NCBI RefSeq assembly: GCF_019443425.1
Contig: NZ_CP080382.1
Location: forward strand, 1,674,001-1,738,000
Source of the DNA: Arthrobacter sp. PAMC25284
GTDB lineage: Bacteria; Actinomycetota; Actinomycetes; Actinomycetales; Micrococcaceae
Length of the DNA: 64,000 nucleotides
Reading direction: 5' to 3'
Below are positions 17,069 to 26,735 of this stretch, one piece after another. The position numbers and the translations under genes were made by a program. The notes beneath the pieces were generated by a model. It was not told the DNA's origin and searched no databases. It saw nothing but the letters and a program-made list of their open reading frames with translations. The stretch's first letter is position 1. Each line of letters opens with the position of its first letter.

Positions 17069-19930
17069 ATGACGACACAGCACTTTGCATCGGCTCAGGC
17101 CGCCCTCGCCGAATTGAAACGATTGGTGCAGGAGGCGAAAGCGGGAGACCCGTTCGCGCCGGTGACCGTGCTCGTCCCCTCCCGGGCCAGCGCCCTCGAT
17201 ATTCCGCGCTACTTGGCGAGGAAGTCCGGCAGTGGTGTCGTCGGAGTCCGCGCATTCACGCTCATTGATCTGGCCATAGACCTCTTTGCACTGAGTCCGG
17301 AGGCCAGCGGCCGAGGTTTATTGGATCCCATGATCCGGCAGGGCGCTCTGACGGCAAGTCTCGCCCGCGATCCTGGTGTCTTTAAGGAGGTTGCAGACCA
17401 GCCCGGCACGGCCGCAGCCCTGACGAGGACTTCCTCGGCGCTGGACGGCGTCAACGTCGATACTGCGGCGTCACTGCCTGAACTCGTCCCGGACGTGCTT
17501 CGCCTGAACGACGCAGCCATGGCCGCGCTCAAATCGGCGTACTTCACCGAGGCCGAGGCACTCTCGGGAGCGGCGAAGCTCCTCAGCCAGCCGGGGGCTC
17601 TGGACCAACTCGGTACAATCATCGGTTTCATGCTCCCTGCGGGCCAGGGGCCCAGCGCCGAGCACCTGCTCGACACGCTGTCCGCTGCGGGCATGCAGTC
17701 GCTGACGGCAGAAGGTTCGGTCCGCGGGGTGGATAGCATCTACAGCGCTTCCGATTCCGACGATGAGTGCCGCGCCATCGTGCGCTCCGTTGCGGAGTTG
17801 CTCGGCTCCGGCGTCGCTGGGCATCGCATCGGGGTTTTCTACTCTGCGTCAGACCCGTATCGCTCCCTGCTGGCCCGCCGGCTGGATGAGGCCGGCATCG
17901 AGTTCAGCGGCCCCTCTGCTCAGCAACTTCGCGATTCGCCCCAGGCCCGCGGCTTGCTGAGACTGCTGCAACTGGACCCGAGCGCCTTGGACGTGAAGGC
18001 TGTTCTCAACACCGTGGCCGAAGGCAGTGTCCACTGGAGCAACAATGATCTTCCGTCCGCCGCCGCCTGTGAGCGCCTGTACCTGAACCCGCCGCGAGAC
18101 GAGGAAGCGCCGGAGAGCGACGTGGTGCTGGACGAGAAGTCCCAGGAGCGAAAAGCCCGGAAACTGGCCGAGCTGGCCCAGTTCGTCAGTTTCCGCAACG
18201 CTCTATCCTGCGGGTTGGCTCGCGTCGCAAAGGCCTCCTCATGGGCCGGGGCGGCAGCGGAACTCCGAGACTTCATCCAGGAGTTCCTGGGCCCGCGCTC
18301 GGCTTCAGAGCACCCGCGGGTCAGCGCCGCCCGGGCTGAAGTCTTGGAAATAGCAGACAGCCTGTCCCTGCTCGACGGAGTGGCGCCCGCGCCCAGCGGT
18401 GGCGCGTTGCGCACCGCGCTGGAACAAGGAATCAACCGCCGCTCCGGGCGGAGAGGAAAAATCGGCGTCGGGATCTCGGTCGGGACAATCGCCGACGGCG
18501 TTGGTCGGGACCTCGACGTCGTGATCCTGGCAGGAATGGCTGAGGGCCTCGCGCCCTCCAAGGTCCGAGAGGATCCGTTGCTCCCTGACCACGTCAAGGT
18601 CGAACTGGGCACCGGCCTTCCAACGGCGGAACAGAGAACTGCCCTGACACACCAGCAGTTTCTCGCGGCGCTGGCCAGCGGATCCCGGACGCTAGTGTTC
18701 TTCCCGCGCGGCAATCTTCGAGGCGGGGGATCCTACGAAATGTCCCGCTGGATCTCCGCCGGCCTCGAAGATCTAAAGTCCGTGGTGGAGCTCAGGTCTT
18801 ACGAGCACGGAATCCGGACGGGCGCCGGAACAACAAACGGCTTGGTCCCCACCGCACAGGAGTGGCGGCTCAGGTCCTGCCTGAGCGGCAAACGCAATGA
18901 GCTTGCATCCGACGATGGTGTCCTCCACCGTGCCCTGGAAATCCGACACGACCGCCACCACGGCGCGTTCTCGCGCTTCAACGGGGATTTGTCGCGTTTT
19001 GCTGGAAGCTTCTTCAATCCGGCCAAGGCCATCTCACCCACAAGCCTTGAGGACTGGGCGACCAACCCCTTCAGCTACTTCATGAAGCGGGTCCTGAAGG
19101 TCAGCGTGTTTGAGGACATCCAATTGGAGCTGGAGATCAGTCCGATACATCGCGGGGAGCTCATTCACAAAGCCCTCGAAACGTTTGTGCTCGGAGCAAC
19201 CAAAGGTGCGCAAGCGTCCACGGAGCAGGACCTCACTGCGATAGGCGAAATCCTCTTCCAGAAGCCCGAAAACTCGGCCTGGCTGGGCCACCTCTGGGAT
19301 CGGGATAGGAGCCGAATGCTCGCGGACCTGCGTCGGGTGTTCGCGGCGGACCAACGTGACGCTGCCAAGGGATGGACCTATCAGCAACCGGAGGCAGGTT
19401 TCGGGCCCGCCGAATACGGCAAGCAGTATCAGCACGAGTCGGTAAATCTGACCTTGCTTGATGGACAGGAGATTCAGTTCCTTGGCTTCGTTGACCGGAT
19501 CGATCGGCATGAATCCGGGGCCGTTCGAGTCGTCGACTACAAGACTGGTGGCACCAGCAGATTCAAGGGAATGTCTCAAGAGGATCCTACGGCTGGCGGG
19601 AAGAAGTTTCAGCTGCCCGTCTATGGGCTCTTTGCGCGCAGCCTCCAGACTGACACTGCAGTTCCGGTCCAGGCCCAGTACTGGTTTGTGTCACAGGATG
19701 CAGAGCCGATTGGGTATGCAGTCGACGACGCGGTGCTCCATCAGTTGAGGACGGACGCCTCCGTGATCGTCTCCGCTCTGCATCGCGGCATCTTTCCGCA
19801 CAAGCCGGAGGAGTCGAGTTTCTCCAACTTCACTAACCTGGCCGGCACCGCCGGCGCCAAACATACTTGGCAGCGGCTTTCCAAAACCTCCGAATTGGTC
19901 TCACTCGCTATCCTGAAGGACGACAAATGA
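17069..19930 (+). CDS. Cluster gene D: AddB/RexB-like PD-(D/E)XK nuclease with inactive helicase-like domain
   Basis: 953 aa. The N-terminal segment VTVLVPSRASALDIPRYLA stands where a Walker A would be but lacks GKS/T, as expected of an AddB-type subunit whose helicase fold is mostly structural. A later DLDVVILAGMAEGLAPSKVREDPLLP segment is the typical second-lobe motif. The C-terminal nuclease has HRGELIHKALETFV, then FLGFVDRIDRHESG...VRVVDYKTG (about residues 805-830) and QLPVYGLFAR, the D...DxK...QxxxY core. ATG at 17069 follows TTGGGG by 8 bases. Four bases overlap gene E (ATGA), so the two subunits are coupled. The pair should process double-strand DNA ends. Most actinobacteria rely on AdnAB, so this is probably an accessory copy. 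Confidence 0.85.
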   Translation: MTTQHFASAQAALAELKRLVQEAKAGDPFAPVTVLVPSRASALDIPRYLARKSGSGVVGVRAFTLIDLAIDLFALSPEASGRGLLDPMIRQGALTASLARDPGVFKEVADQPGTAAALTRTSSALDGVNVDTAASLPELVPDVLRLNDAAMAALKSAYFTEAEALSGAAKLLSQPGALDQLGTIIGFMLPAGQGPSAEHLLDTLSAAGMQSLTAEGSVRGVDSIYSASDSDDECRAIVRSVAELLGSGVAGHRIGVFYSASDPYRSLLARRLDEAGIEFSGPSAQQLRDSPQARGLLRLLQLDPSALDVKAVLNTVAEGSVHWSNNDLPSAAACERLYLNPPRDEEAPESDVVLDEKSQERKARKLAELAQFVSFRNALSCGLARVAKASSWAGAAAELRDFIQEFLGPRSASEHPRVSAARAEVLEIADSLSLLDGVAPAPSGGALRTALEQGINRRSGRRGKIGVGISVGTIADGVGRDLDVVILAGMAEGLAPSKVREDPLLPDHVKVELGTGLPTAEQRTALTHQQFLAALASGSRTLVFFPRGNLRGGGSYEMSRWISAGLEDLKSVVELRSYEHGIRTGAGTTNGLVPTAQEWRLRSCLSGKRNELASDDGVLHRALEIRHDRHHGAFSRFNGDLSRFAGSFFNPAKAISPTSLEDWATNPFSYFMKRVLKVSVFEDIQLELEISPIHRGELIHKALETFVLGATKGAQASTEQDLTAIGEILFQKPENSAWLGHLWDRDRSRMLADLRRVFAADQRDAAKGWTYQQPEAGFGPAEYGKQYQHESVNLTLLDGQEIQFLGFVDRIDRHESGAVRVVDYKTGGTSRFKGMSQEDPTAGGKKFQLPVYGLFARSLQTDTAVPVQAQYWFVSQDAEPIGYAVDDAVLHQLRTDASVIVSALHRGIFPHKPEESSFSNFTNLAGTAGAKHTWQRLSKTSELVSLAILKDDK

Positions 19931-22900
19931 GCAGCGCAACAGTTCTTCCCCCCGCTCTGGAACTGCGCGATGAAAGCCACCGCGTTATCGTGCGCACGAT
20001 GCTGGACAAAACCGTTTTCGTCGAGGCGGGCGCCGGCAGCGGCAAAACCCGGGAGCTCGTGGAACGCATCTGCGCCCTGGTGGATTCCGGCGTCGAGCTC
20101 CGTGGCATCGCGGCCATTACCTTCACCGAAAAAGCAGCCGGCGAGCTGCGGGAGCGCGTCCGCAAGCGGCTCGCCGCAACTGCTGAGTCCAACGAGGCCA
20201 GGGAAAACACCGGGGCGCTGCGAGCGGCGGCCCTCAACCAGCTGGACACGGCACCTATCGGGACCATCCACTCCTTTGCGGCCCGGCTGATTAGCGAGAA
20301 CCCAGTGGCGGCAGGTGTCCCGCCGATGATCGACGTCGTCGACGAGCTGCGATCCCAAATCGCGTTCACCAAACGCTGGGAGGCAGCGGTCGCGGCCCTG
20401 TTCAACGAGCCCCGCGCGGACAAGGCGCTGAGGGTGCTGCTGGCAGTCGGTGTCACGCTGGACAACCTCCGCGACCTCGGACGGGCCCTCGACTCAAACT
20501 GGGATCGTCTGGAGGACAGCCCGTCGGAGACCAGATACATCCCCGAGCTGAATGCCGGGCCGATCATCCGGCAATGCTCTGACGTCCTGGCCTTGCGGGA
20601 ACACTGCACCAATCCGAACAACGTACTGCTGGCCAAAGGCCTGAGCGGGCTTGAGGCCTGGCTATTGCAACTCCAGGAAGCACAGTCCGCTGACGATCCG
20701 AACATTCTGATGGGTGTCTTGCGCAAAGTTCCGACCGCCCATCTCAAGGGCGGAGCCAAGGGAGACTGGCAGATTCCCGTCGACCAGGTGCGAAGTGCCG
20801 CACAGGATGTCGTGGCAAATGTCGCGGAGCTCATTGCGAGCATTGTGGGCCCCGCGCTGGATACCGTTACGTCCATCATGTCCGGGATCTTCCTGGACGA
20901 GGCCGGGAAACGTCAGCGGCGGGGTGAGCTGGAGTACCACGACCTGCTGGTCCACGCCCGCAACCTGCTGGTTGGCGAGGAGCGACGCGAGATCCAGGCC
21001 GCCGTTCACCGCCGCTACCACCACGTCATGCTCGACGAGTTCCAAGATACTGACCCCATCCAGGCTGAGATTGCCCTGCGGATCTGCTCACACGAGGTGT
21101 GCGGTCCCAACGGCTGGGAGAAGCTCCCGATACCCGCCGGGCGACTCTTCACCGTCGGCGATCCAAAGCAGTCCATTTATCGGTTCCGCCGCGCTGACAT
21201 CGCCACATATATGACGGCCAGAGGGCGTGCCGGAGCAGATACGGCGGCGGAGGTCGCACGGCTCAACACGAACTTCCGGTCCACTCCCGCCGTTCTTCGC
21301 TGGGTCAATCACACGTTTGCGCAATTGATCGAGGCCAACGGAAGCATCCAGGCCGACTATCAACCACTCCATGCCGACCCGTCCAGGCCCGAGGTAGACG
21401 ACTCCACTGGTCCCGCCGTAGCCGTCATCGGACGAAGCGGAATGATGCCGGGCGCCGACGGAGAGAAGCCCAGCGCCCAGGCCCGGCATGCCCAGGAAGC
21501 CGCGGACGTGGCGGCAGCCATTGGTTTGGCCCTGGGTCACGGGGGCACGCCGTGGCAGAAGCAGTCCGGAGCCCCCTGCTACGCGCTCTCCAACCTGGAG
21601 TCCCGGGACATCTGCATCCTCCTGCCCGCCCGGACGTCCCTGTCTCACATCGAACATGCACTGGACTCGGCGGGCATCGAGTACCGGGCTGAAGCTTCCT
21701 CATTGGTTTACGGAACACAGGAGGTCCACGATCTGCTCCTCCTGCTCCGGTCCCTCGCCAACTCGGCGGACCAGGCGTCCCTGGCGCTAGCGCTGCGGAC
21801 GCCCTACCTCGGCTGCGGTGACGACGATCTGTACGAATGGCACGCCGGAGGCGGGTATTGGAGCATTCATGGAACGGCTCAGGAGGCCTTGGCGGGATCG
21901 CCTGTCGCCCGTGCGCTGAGCTATTTGAAAACGCTCTCTTGGGATCTTTCCTACATTCCCCCGTCGGAGATCATGGAACGCATTCTGGCTGACCGCCGGG
22001 TGCTCGAGTCCGCGACGGACTCGCCACGCTACCGGGACGTCTGGCGCCGCTTGAGGTTTGTGGTCGATCAAGCGCGCGCGTGGTCCGAAGCGACCCACGG
22101 CAGCCTGCGCGACTACCTATTCTGGGCCGCCGTTCAACAAGACGAAAATGCCAAGGTCAAAGAGGCGGTGGTCCCCGAAACTGACGCCCAAGCCGTGCGG
22201 ATCATGACTATCCACGCCGCCAAGGGGCTCGAGTTTCCAATGGTGGTACTGGCTGGCGCGGGCAGCACGAGAGGCGCCTCGTCGGACAAGGCCCTTTGGG
22301 ACGCGTCCGGTCAGCTCCAGGTGCACCTTTCGGGCGACATTGAGTCGGCTGGATACGCCGAGGCCAAGGACGCGGAGGCCGAGCTGCTTGCTGCGGAGAA
22401 ACGCCGGCTGCTCTACGTGGCCTGCACACGGGCCACCAGCCACCTTGTCGTGTCCCTCTACAGCGGGGGTCCTTCAAGCCTCAGCGGGCTGCTGGGCTCA
22501 GTCGACGATCCCGAAACCGTGCCGGAACTGCAATTCCCCGATGATTTCCCGCTCCGCTCGGAAAAGACGCGGCTTGAAGTGTCTCCAGTGCCGGCGTTCG
22601 AGGAATGGCTAAGAATGCGTGCCCGGTGGGTGGAGCAATCGATGATTCCTGCCAGTACATCGGTAACTGCATTGACCAAGGGAGGCCCTTTGCCCGCCAC
22701 CGGATCAACAGGTACGCCCGAGGACTCGGTGCCGGAACTTAGTTTCGCCGACGACTTCGCTGGTTCGCCATTCGCAAGCGGCGCGGTCGGTATGCACGGA
22801 GCTGACTTCGGCACGGCATTGCACCGCCTCATGGAAGTCTCAGGTCTTCAGGCCGATGACGGCTTCGGAGGACTGGCCCGGACCGTTGCCCTGCAATTCT

Positions 22901-23277
22901 GGCTGGAGGCCGCGGCTGACCTTGAAGCCTGCGCCCGATCGGCGATGTCGGCTGTTCCCGTCCGACGAGCAGCCGAGCGCCGGCATTGGAACGAGCTGCC
23001 CGTTGCAGTCGAACGCGACGGGGTGGTGATCGAGGGCATCATCGATCTGTTGTACCGGGAGGACGACGGCAGCCTGGTCATCATTGACTTCAAAACGGAT
23101 GTGCAAATGTCGGAGGCGACTCAGTCCGCATACTGGCAGCAGCTCAGCCTGTATGCCGAATTGCTCGCCGAAACCACCGGCGAGCGAGTGAGCGAACTCG
23201 TGTTGGTGCTGTGCAGGCCCAGCTTCGCTGACGTCCGCCGGCAGAAGCTCGAGAATCTGTCAGTGCCGGTTTCCTGA
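19927..23277 (+). CDS. Cluster gene E: AddA-like UvrD helicase-nuclease
   Basis: 1,116 aa. All superfamily-1A helicase motifs are visible: VEAGAGSGKT (about 32-41), MLDEFQDTDPIQAE (about 368), VGDPKQSIYRFRRADI, RIMTIHAAKGLEFPMVVLAG and KRRLLYVACTRATSHL. A C-terminal RecB-like nuclease follows: GTALHRLMEV, GIIDLLYREDDGSLVIIDFKTD (about 1036-1057) and YWQQLSLYAELL. Domain order and length match AddA. ATG at 19927 overlaps the gene D stop and has AAGGA 7 bases upstream. With D it should form a heterodimeric helicase-nuclease acting on DNA ends. Confidence 0.9.
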   Translation: MSSATVLPPALELRDESHRVIVRTMLDKTVFVEAGAGSGKTRELVERICALVDSGVELRGIAAITFTEKAAGELRERVRKRLAATAESNEARENTGALRAAALNQLDTAPIGTIHSFAARLISENPVAAGVPPMIDVVDELRSQIAFTKRWEAAVAALFNEPRADKALRVLLAVGVTLDNLRDLGRALDSNWDRLEDSPSETRYIPELNAGPIIRQCSDVLALREHCTNPNNVLLAKGLSGLEAWLLQLQEAQSADDPNILMGVLRKVPTAHLKGGAKGDWQIPVDQVRSAAQDVVANVAELIASIVGPALDTVTSIMSGIFLDEAGKRQRRGELEYHDLLVHARNLLVGEERREIQAAVHRRYHHVMLDEFQDTDPIQAEIALRICSHEVCGPNGWEKLPIPAGRLFTVGDPKQSIYRFRRADIATYMTARGRAGADTAAEVARLNTNFRSTPAVLRWVNHTFAQLIEANGSIQADYQPLHADPSRPEVDDSTGPAVAVIGRSGMMPGADGEKPSAQARHAQEAADVAAAIGLALGHGGTPWQKQSGAPCYALSNLESRDICILLPARTSLSHIEHALDSAGIEYRAEASSLVYGTQEVHDLLLLLRSLANSADQASLALALRTPYLGCGDDDLYEWHAGGGYWSIHGTAQEALAGSPVARALSYLKTLSWDLSYIPPSEIMERILADRRVLESATDSPRYRDVWRRLRFVVDQARAWSEATHGSLRDYLFWAAVQQDENAKVKEAVVPETDAQAVRIMTIHAAKGLEFPMVVLAGAGSTRGASSDKALWDASGQLQVHLSGDIESAGYAEAKDAEAELLAAEKRRLLYVACTRATSHLVVSLYSGGPSSLSGLLGSVDDPETVPELQFPDDFPLRSEKTRLEVSPVPAFEEWLRMRARWVEQSMIPASTSVTALTKGGPLPATGSTGTPEDSVPELSFADDFAGSPFASGAVGMHGADFGTALHRLMEVSGLQADDGFGGLARTVALQFWLEAAADLEACARSAMSAVPVRRAAERRHWNELPVAVERDGVVIEGIIDLLYREDDGSLVIIDFKTDVQMSEATQSAYWQQLSLYAELLAETTGERVSELVLVLCRPSFADVRRQKLENLSVPVS

Positions 23278-23299
23278 TGCGGCAGAGAGAGGTACAGCG

Positions 23300-24979
23300 A
23301 TGAGATGCATTCCAGCCGAGCCTGAATTTGGCGATGGCCAGTTGGCCGAGAAAGCCGTTTGGGAAGCACTGAAGGCCAGCCTGCCGGAGGAGGCGGTGCT
23401 GGCTCACTCCGTCCAGGTTCGGGACGGCAGGTCAGAGCACGAAATTGATCTGCTGGTCCTTTGGCCCGGAGTCGGCATGGCCGCCATTGAAGTCAAAGGC
23501 GGCCAGATCTCCGTTGGAGATGCCCAGTGGTACCAGTCGGACAGGAGCGACAAGCGCAAGATTCAGAGCCCGGTTGCCCAGTCGCAGGGTTCACAGCACG
23601 CCTTCAAGAACTGGATCAGCGGCCAAATCGGGTCTCGTCTGACTAGTCGATTCGCTTACCTCGTGGCCTTTCCATACACAAAGGTTCATCAGACGTGGAA
23701 CATCGCTGGTTGCCCGCGAACCTTGGTCCTGGACCAGACGGATATGCGATCCGCCGCTGAACTCGTCCGTCGGGCAATCGAACAGGAGGGAGGCGGCGCT
23801 ACTCCACTGGCCGCGGCCTTCACTGAGCGGATCGTTCGCCAGCTAAGCGGAACTCTTGAGCCCGGCGGCGACCACCAGGACCCTGCGCAGGACGAGTACG
23901 TGCAGGACCATCTGACCGAAGGACAGGCCGTGCTGCTCCGCGCAACGCGGTCACTGCGCCGTGTGCAGTTCACCGGGGGCGCCGGCAGCGGAAAGACGTG
24001 GCTGGCTGTGGAAAAGGCGAAGATGCTCGCCAAGTCCGGGAAACGGGTTGGCCTGTTCTGCTACAACAAGGGCCTCGGTCAGTACCTTCAGGACCAGGTA
24101 GCGCCCTGGCGCCAAGCCAAGCCCGCGTTCACCGGGGAGTTCCACGACTACGCCCGCGGGCTCGGCGTGCCGGACGGCGCCGGGCAGGCCTACTTCGATG
24201 AGGAAATGCCCCGGCAACTCAAATCGCTCGCCGCCACCATGGACGCGTCGCTGAAGCTGGACGCCGTCGTCGTGGATGAAGCTCAGGATTTCGCGCCGCT
24301 GTGGTGGGAAGCGCTGTTAGCTTGCACGAAGGACCCGGACACCAGCGAAGTCTTCGCGTTCCAGGACGATCATCAGGACGTCTACAGCCGTTGGACCGGC
24401 GCCTTGGGAGATTCCGGTCATCCGGCGGTTGGTCTGGTGCCCATCCACATTGACGACAATCTCCGGAACACCCGAAAGATCGCCGATACATTCAAGTCGT
24501 TCGCCGGCGAGCACTTCACTCCGAGAGGCAGCACGGGACTGCCTGTCCGTCGAGTTGAATGTGCCACCGAGGAGGCCCTGGACGCGGCTGAGGATTGTGT
24601 CGATGCCCTTATCGAGGAGGGGTGGTCGAACAACCAAATCGCCCTGTTGACGACCAAAGCACGGCACCCTATCCATCGAGAGTTCTTCGAGACCGGCACG
24701 ACCGCGGACTATTGGCGCGAGTTCCACGCGAACGAACGGGAATTCTATGGCCATGTCCTGGGCTTCAAGGGTCTGGAGCGCTCCGTCGTGGTGTTGTGCG
24801 TGAACGGATTCAAGGAGCCTAAGCGTGCGGCGGAGCAACTGTACGTGGGGCTATCTCGGGCACGGAGCCTCCTGATCGTGGTCGGCGACTCCGGGTTACT
24901 GGCGGAGGCAGGCGGTTCTGAACTGGGTCGGATTCTGTCGAGAGCGCAGATCTGGAGGCCCGCTGACGTGTCGAGATGA
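23300..24979 (+). CDS. Cluster gene F: NERD nuclease-related domain fused to UvrD-type helicase
   Basis: 559 aa. Residues about 10-130 are a NERD domain with the nuclease-like pattern EHEIDLLVLWPGVGMAAIEVKGG (Asp...Glu-x-Lys). Residues about 215-559 are a superfamily-1 helicase: FTGGAGSGKTWLAVEKA (about 226), VVVDEAQDFAPLWWEAL (about 324), AFQDDHQDVYSRW and YVGLSRARSLLIVVGD. ATG at 23300 has GAGAGG upstream, 22 bp after gene E. A hairpin overlaps its stop codon, so it is probably the last gene of the cluster. Confidence 0.88.
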   Translation: MRCIPAEPEFGDGQLAEKAVWEALKASLPEEAVLAHSVQVRDGRSEHEIDLLVLWPGVGMAAIEVKGGQISVGDAQWYQSDRSDKRKIQSPVAQSQGSQHAFKNWISGQIGSRLTSRFAYLVAFPYTKVHQTWNIAGCPRTLVLDQTDMRSAAELVRRAIEQEGGGATPLAAAFTERIVRQLSGTLEPGGDHQDPAQDEYVQDHLTEGQAVLLRATRSLRRVQFTGGAGSGKTWLAVEKAKMLAKSGKRVGLFCYNKGLGQYLQDQVAPWRQAKPAFTGEFHDYARGLGVPDGAGQAYFDEEMPRQLKSLAATMDASLKLDAVVVDEAQDFAPLWWEALLACTKDPDTSEVFAFQDDHQDVYSRWTGALGDSGHPAVGLVPIHIDDNLRNTRKIADTFKSFAGEHFTPRGSTGLPVRRVECATEEALDAAEDCVDALIEEGWSNNQIALLTTKARHPIHREFFETGTTADYWREFHANEREFYGHVLGFKGLERSVVVLCVNGFKEPKRAAEQLYVGLSRARSLLIVVGDSGLLAEAGGSELGRILSRAQIWRPADVSR

Positions 24980-24998
24980 CCGGCCGCATATGCCGGTC
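24978..24998 (+). terminator. Terminator hairpin at the end of the six-gene cluster
   Basis: GACCGGC and GCCGGTC flank a 7-base loop, starting at the stop codon of gene F. A short A-rich tail (CCGCAAAA) follows instead of a T-run; factor-independent activity is uncertain. Confidence 0.5.
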
Positions 24999-25020
24999 CT
25001 GACCGCAAAATGTCCGACCC

Positions 25021-25284
25021 TCACCACCATCGGTGGCGGCACTCCGGATTCTGGCACGCCCATTTAGGTGTGCCCCATTCGACTTTTCCAGTGGCCGGGT
25101 AGATGCGCTGTTCTTCGACGATCACGCAGCCAGCAAACTCAGTCTTGGACATCTTTTGGCGCGCCGACGGCATGACCATCCCGTAGGCAATCCGCCATCC
25201 CTCGTGGCCGCACACCGGGCACCGCCGCGTGGCAGCCCGTCTTGTCGTCGATTCAGAGGTGGGGGTTGTTTCATCGGGAGTCAT
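25021..25284 (-). CDS. Small zinc-ribbon protein
   Basis: 87 aa with two cysteine knuckles, CPVCGHEGW and CQNPECRHRWW, separated by about 50 residues, a layout of zinc ribbons in nucleic-acid-associated proteins. Function unknown. The ATG at 25284 has no obvious ribosome site. It converges on gene F of the large cluster and is divergent from the GTPase cassette; no operon link is visible. Confidence 0.6.
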   Translation of the reverse strand: MTPDETTPTSESTTRRAATRRCPVCGHEGWRIAYGMVMPSARQKMSKTEFAGCVIVEEQRIYPATGKVEWGTPKWACQNPECRHRWW

Positions 25285-25571
25285 GGAAGCACTGTAGGCG
25301 GACGCTCTGACAGAAAAGGCATCAAGTGGCTTACAAAAACTTCTGGGTTTTCATTTTTTGTAACCCAGCCAACGAACGACAACCTAGGAGCCGGGGGCTA
25401 CCTGGCCCCGCCCCCTCGTTTGCTATAAAGTTCAGCGGATTGTGGCGGCGTTCTGTGATCGTTTGGCGTCAACCGGGCTTTGAGTTGTGCTGCATGCCAT
25501 GTTTTTCCGACACACTATTGGTTACCGCACACACGCACTCCTATCACGCGGTCGTGCCGTAAGTTCGTCCT
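25285..25571. other. Gene-free stretch upstream of the GTPase cassette
   Basis: 287 bp with lower GC than its neighbours. It has a small inverted repeat (CTGGGTT at 25343-25349 with AACCCAG at 25362-25368) and a GGGGGC/GCCCC patch near 25395-25415. TATAAA near 25423 could be part of a -10 box. No coding frame looks real. Confidence 0.4.
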
Positions 25572-26735
25572 ATGGAGCAGAATAAGGTCGCACGAGAGCA
25601 ACAGATTGCCGTATTCGGCGAGAGCGGAAGCGGCAAGACGGTGCTTTTGTCCTCCTTCTACGGATTAGCGGTGGAGCAGCTGCTCTCCGGCACGAAGCAA
25701 TTCGACGTTCTCGCAGGCGATAACGCTCAAGGTCGACGTTTGCATCAGAACTACCTCGGCATGAAGAATTCAGCCGCGCTACCGATGCAGACTCGGTTTT
25801 CCGCGACGTCTTACGCGTTTTCGATCAAACGCAAGCCGGGGACGGCTTCCAGGGCGAGGACAAAGGCTCCCGAAGAACTTCGCCTGGTGTGGCACGACTA
25901 CCCCGGCGAGTGGCTCGAAACGGAGCCGCAGCCGGAAGAAGAAGATCGCCGGATACACACGTTCCGAGCTCTGCTGGGTTCCGATGTCGCGCTCGTGTTG
26001 GTGGATGGCCAGCGGCTTCTCGACAATGCGGGCGAGGAGGAGCGATACCTCAAAGCGCTTCTCACCAACCTCAGCAATCAGCTGCTCAAGCTGCGTGACA
26101 ACCTTTTGCAAGATGGCAAACCGCTGGTGACGTTCCCGCGGATCTGGCTGATGGCACTGTCGAAAGCCGATCTGCTGCCGGACATGGATGTGATCGATTT
26201 CCGGGACCTGCTCGTAGAGAAAGCCGGAGCAGAGCTGAACAAACTGCAAGAGGTGATCGCAACGTTCGTGGAAGTTCCTGAGGCGTTGTCAGTGGGGGAC
26301 GATTTTGTGCTGCTGTCCTCTGCCCAGTTCGAGCCCGGGAAGATTGAGGTGAGCAAGCGTGTGGGATTGGATTTGATCCTGCCGATTGCGGCAATGCTTC
26401 CCTTCTCTCGTTATGTCCGCTGGGCACTCGCAATGCGAAAAGGCGCAAACGTGGCCGAGCATTTGCTGCGCGTGGCCAGGCCGGTGGCCGATTTCATTAG
26501 AAACGATAGACTGCCCGCTCTCCTAGTACGACTTCCTGGCCCGTTCGGCAACGCTGTGGCCCTGATAGGCCCATTCCTTATACAGACCGTGCTCGATCTC
26601 ACCGGGACCAAGGTGCTGGATTTGCATGCTGAAGCGAAAGCAAAGCACGACTTCCTCACCGAAACGTTGACCGGCTTCCAGCTGGAGCTAGACCGTGGTG
26701 ACGGTGAGAAGGTCCTGCTGAGGAGCCGCTCGTGA
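25572..26735 (+). CDS. P-loop GTPase (TRAFAC-type, conflict-system-like)
   Basis: 387 aa. A Walker A (VFGESGSGKTVLLSSFYG, about residues 14-31), a switch-like WHDYPGEWLE, an IHTFRALLGSDVALVLVDGQRLL strand-helix unit and a base-recognition-like ALSKADLL (about 196-203) indicate a TRAFAC-type GTPase. A hydrophobic region at about 270-350 could touch membrane. Similar proteins occur in the double-GTPase/GAP1 class of predicted biological-conflict systems, but I cannot assign a subfamily. It overlaps the next gene by GTGA, so the two are a unit. Confidence 0.68.
   Translation: MEQNKVAREQQIAVFGESGSGKTVLLSSFYGLAVEQLLSGTKQFDVLAGDNAQGRRLHQNYLGMKNSAALPMQTRFSATSYAFSIKRKPGTASRARTKAPEELRLVWHDYPGEWLETEPQPEEEDRRIHTFRALLGSDVALVLVDGQRLLDNAGEEERYLKALLTNLSNQLLKLRDNLLQDGKPLVTFPRIWLMALSKADLLPDMDVIDFRDLLVEKAGAELNKLQEVIATFVEVPEALSVGDDFVLLSSAQFEPGKIEVSKRVGLDLILPIAAMLPFSRYVRWALAMRKGANVAEHLLRVARPVADFIRNDRLPALLVRLPGPFGNAVALIGPFLIQTVLDLTGTKVLDLHAEAKAKHDFLTETLTGFQLELDRGDGEKVLLRSRS

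Noticed and set aside
17069..23277. The AddAB-like pair as the cell's ordinary housekeeping recombination enzyme
   Set aside because: Not excluded, but the embedding among B, C, F and the sigma-helicase and the usual presence of AdnAB in actinobacteria favour an accessory role.
25343..25368. Terminator for the zinc-ribbon or nuclease cluster genes
   Set aside because: The inverted repeat has only 7 bp and a 12-base loop and lies upstream of, not after, the zinc-ribbon gene.
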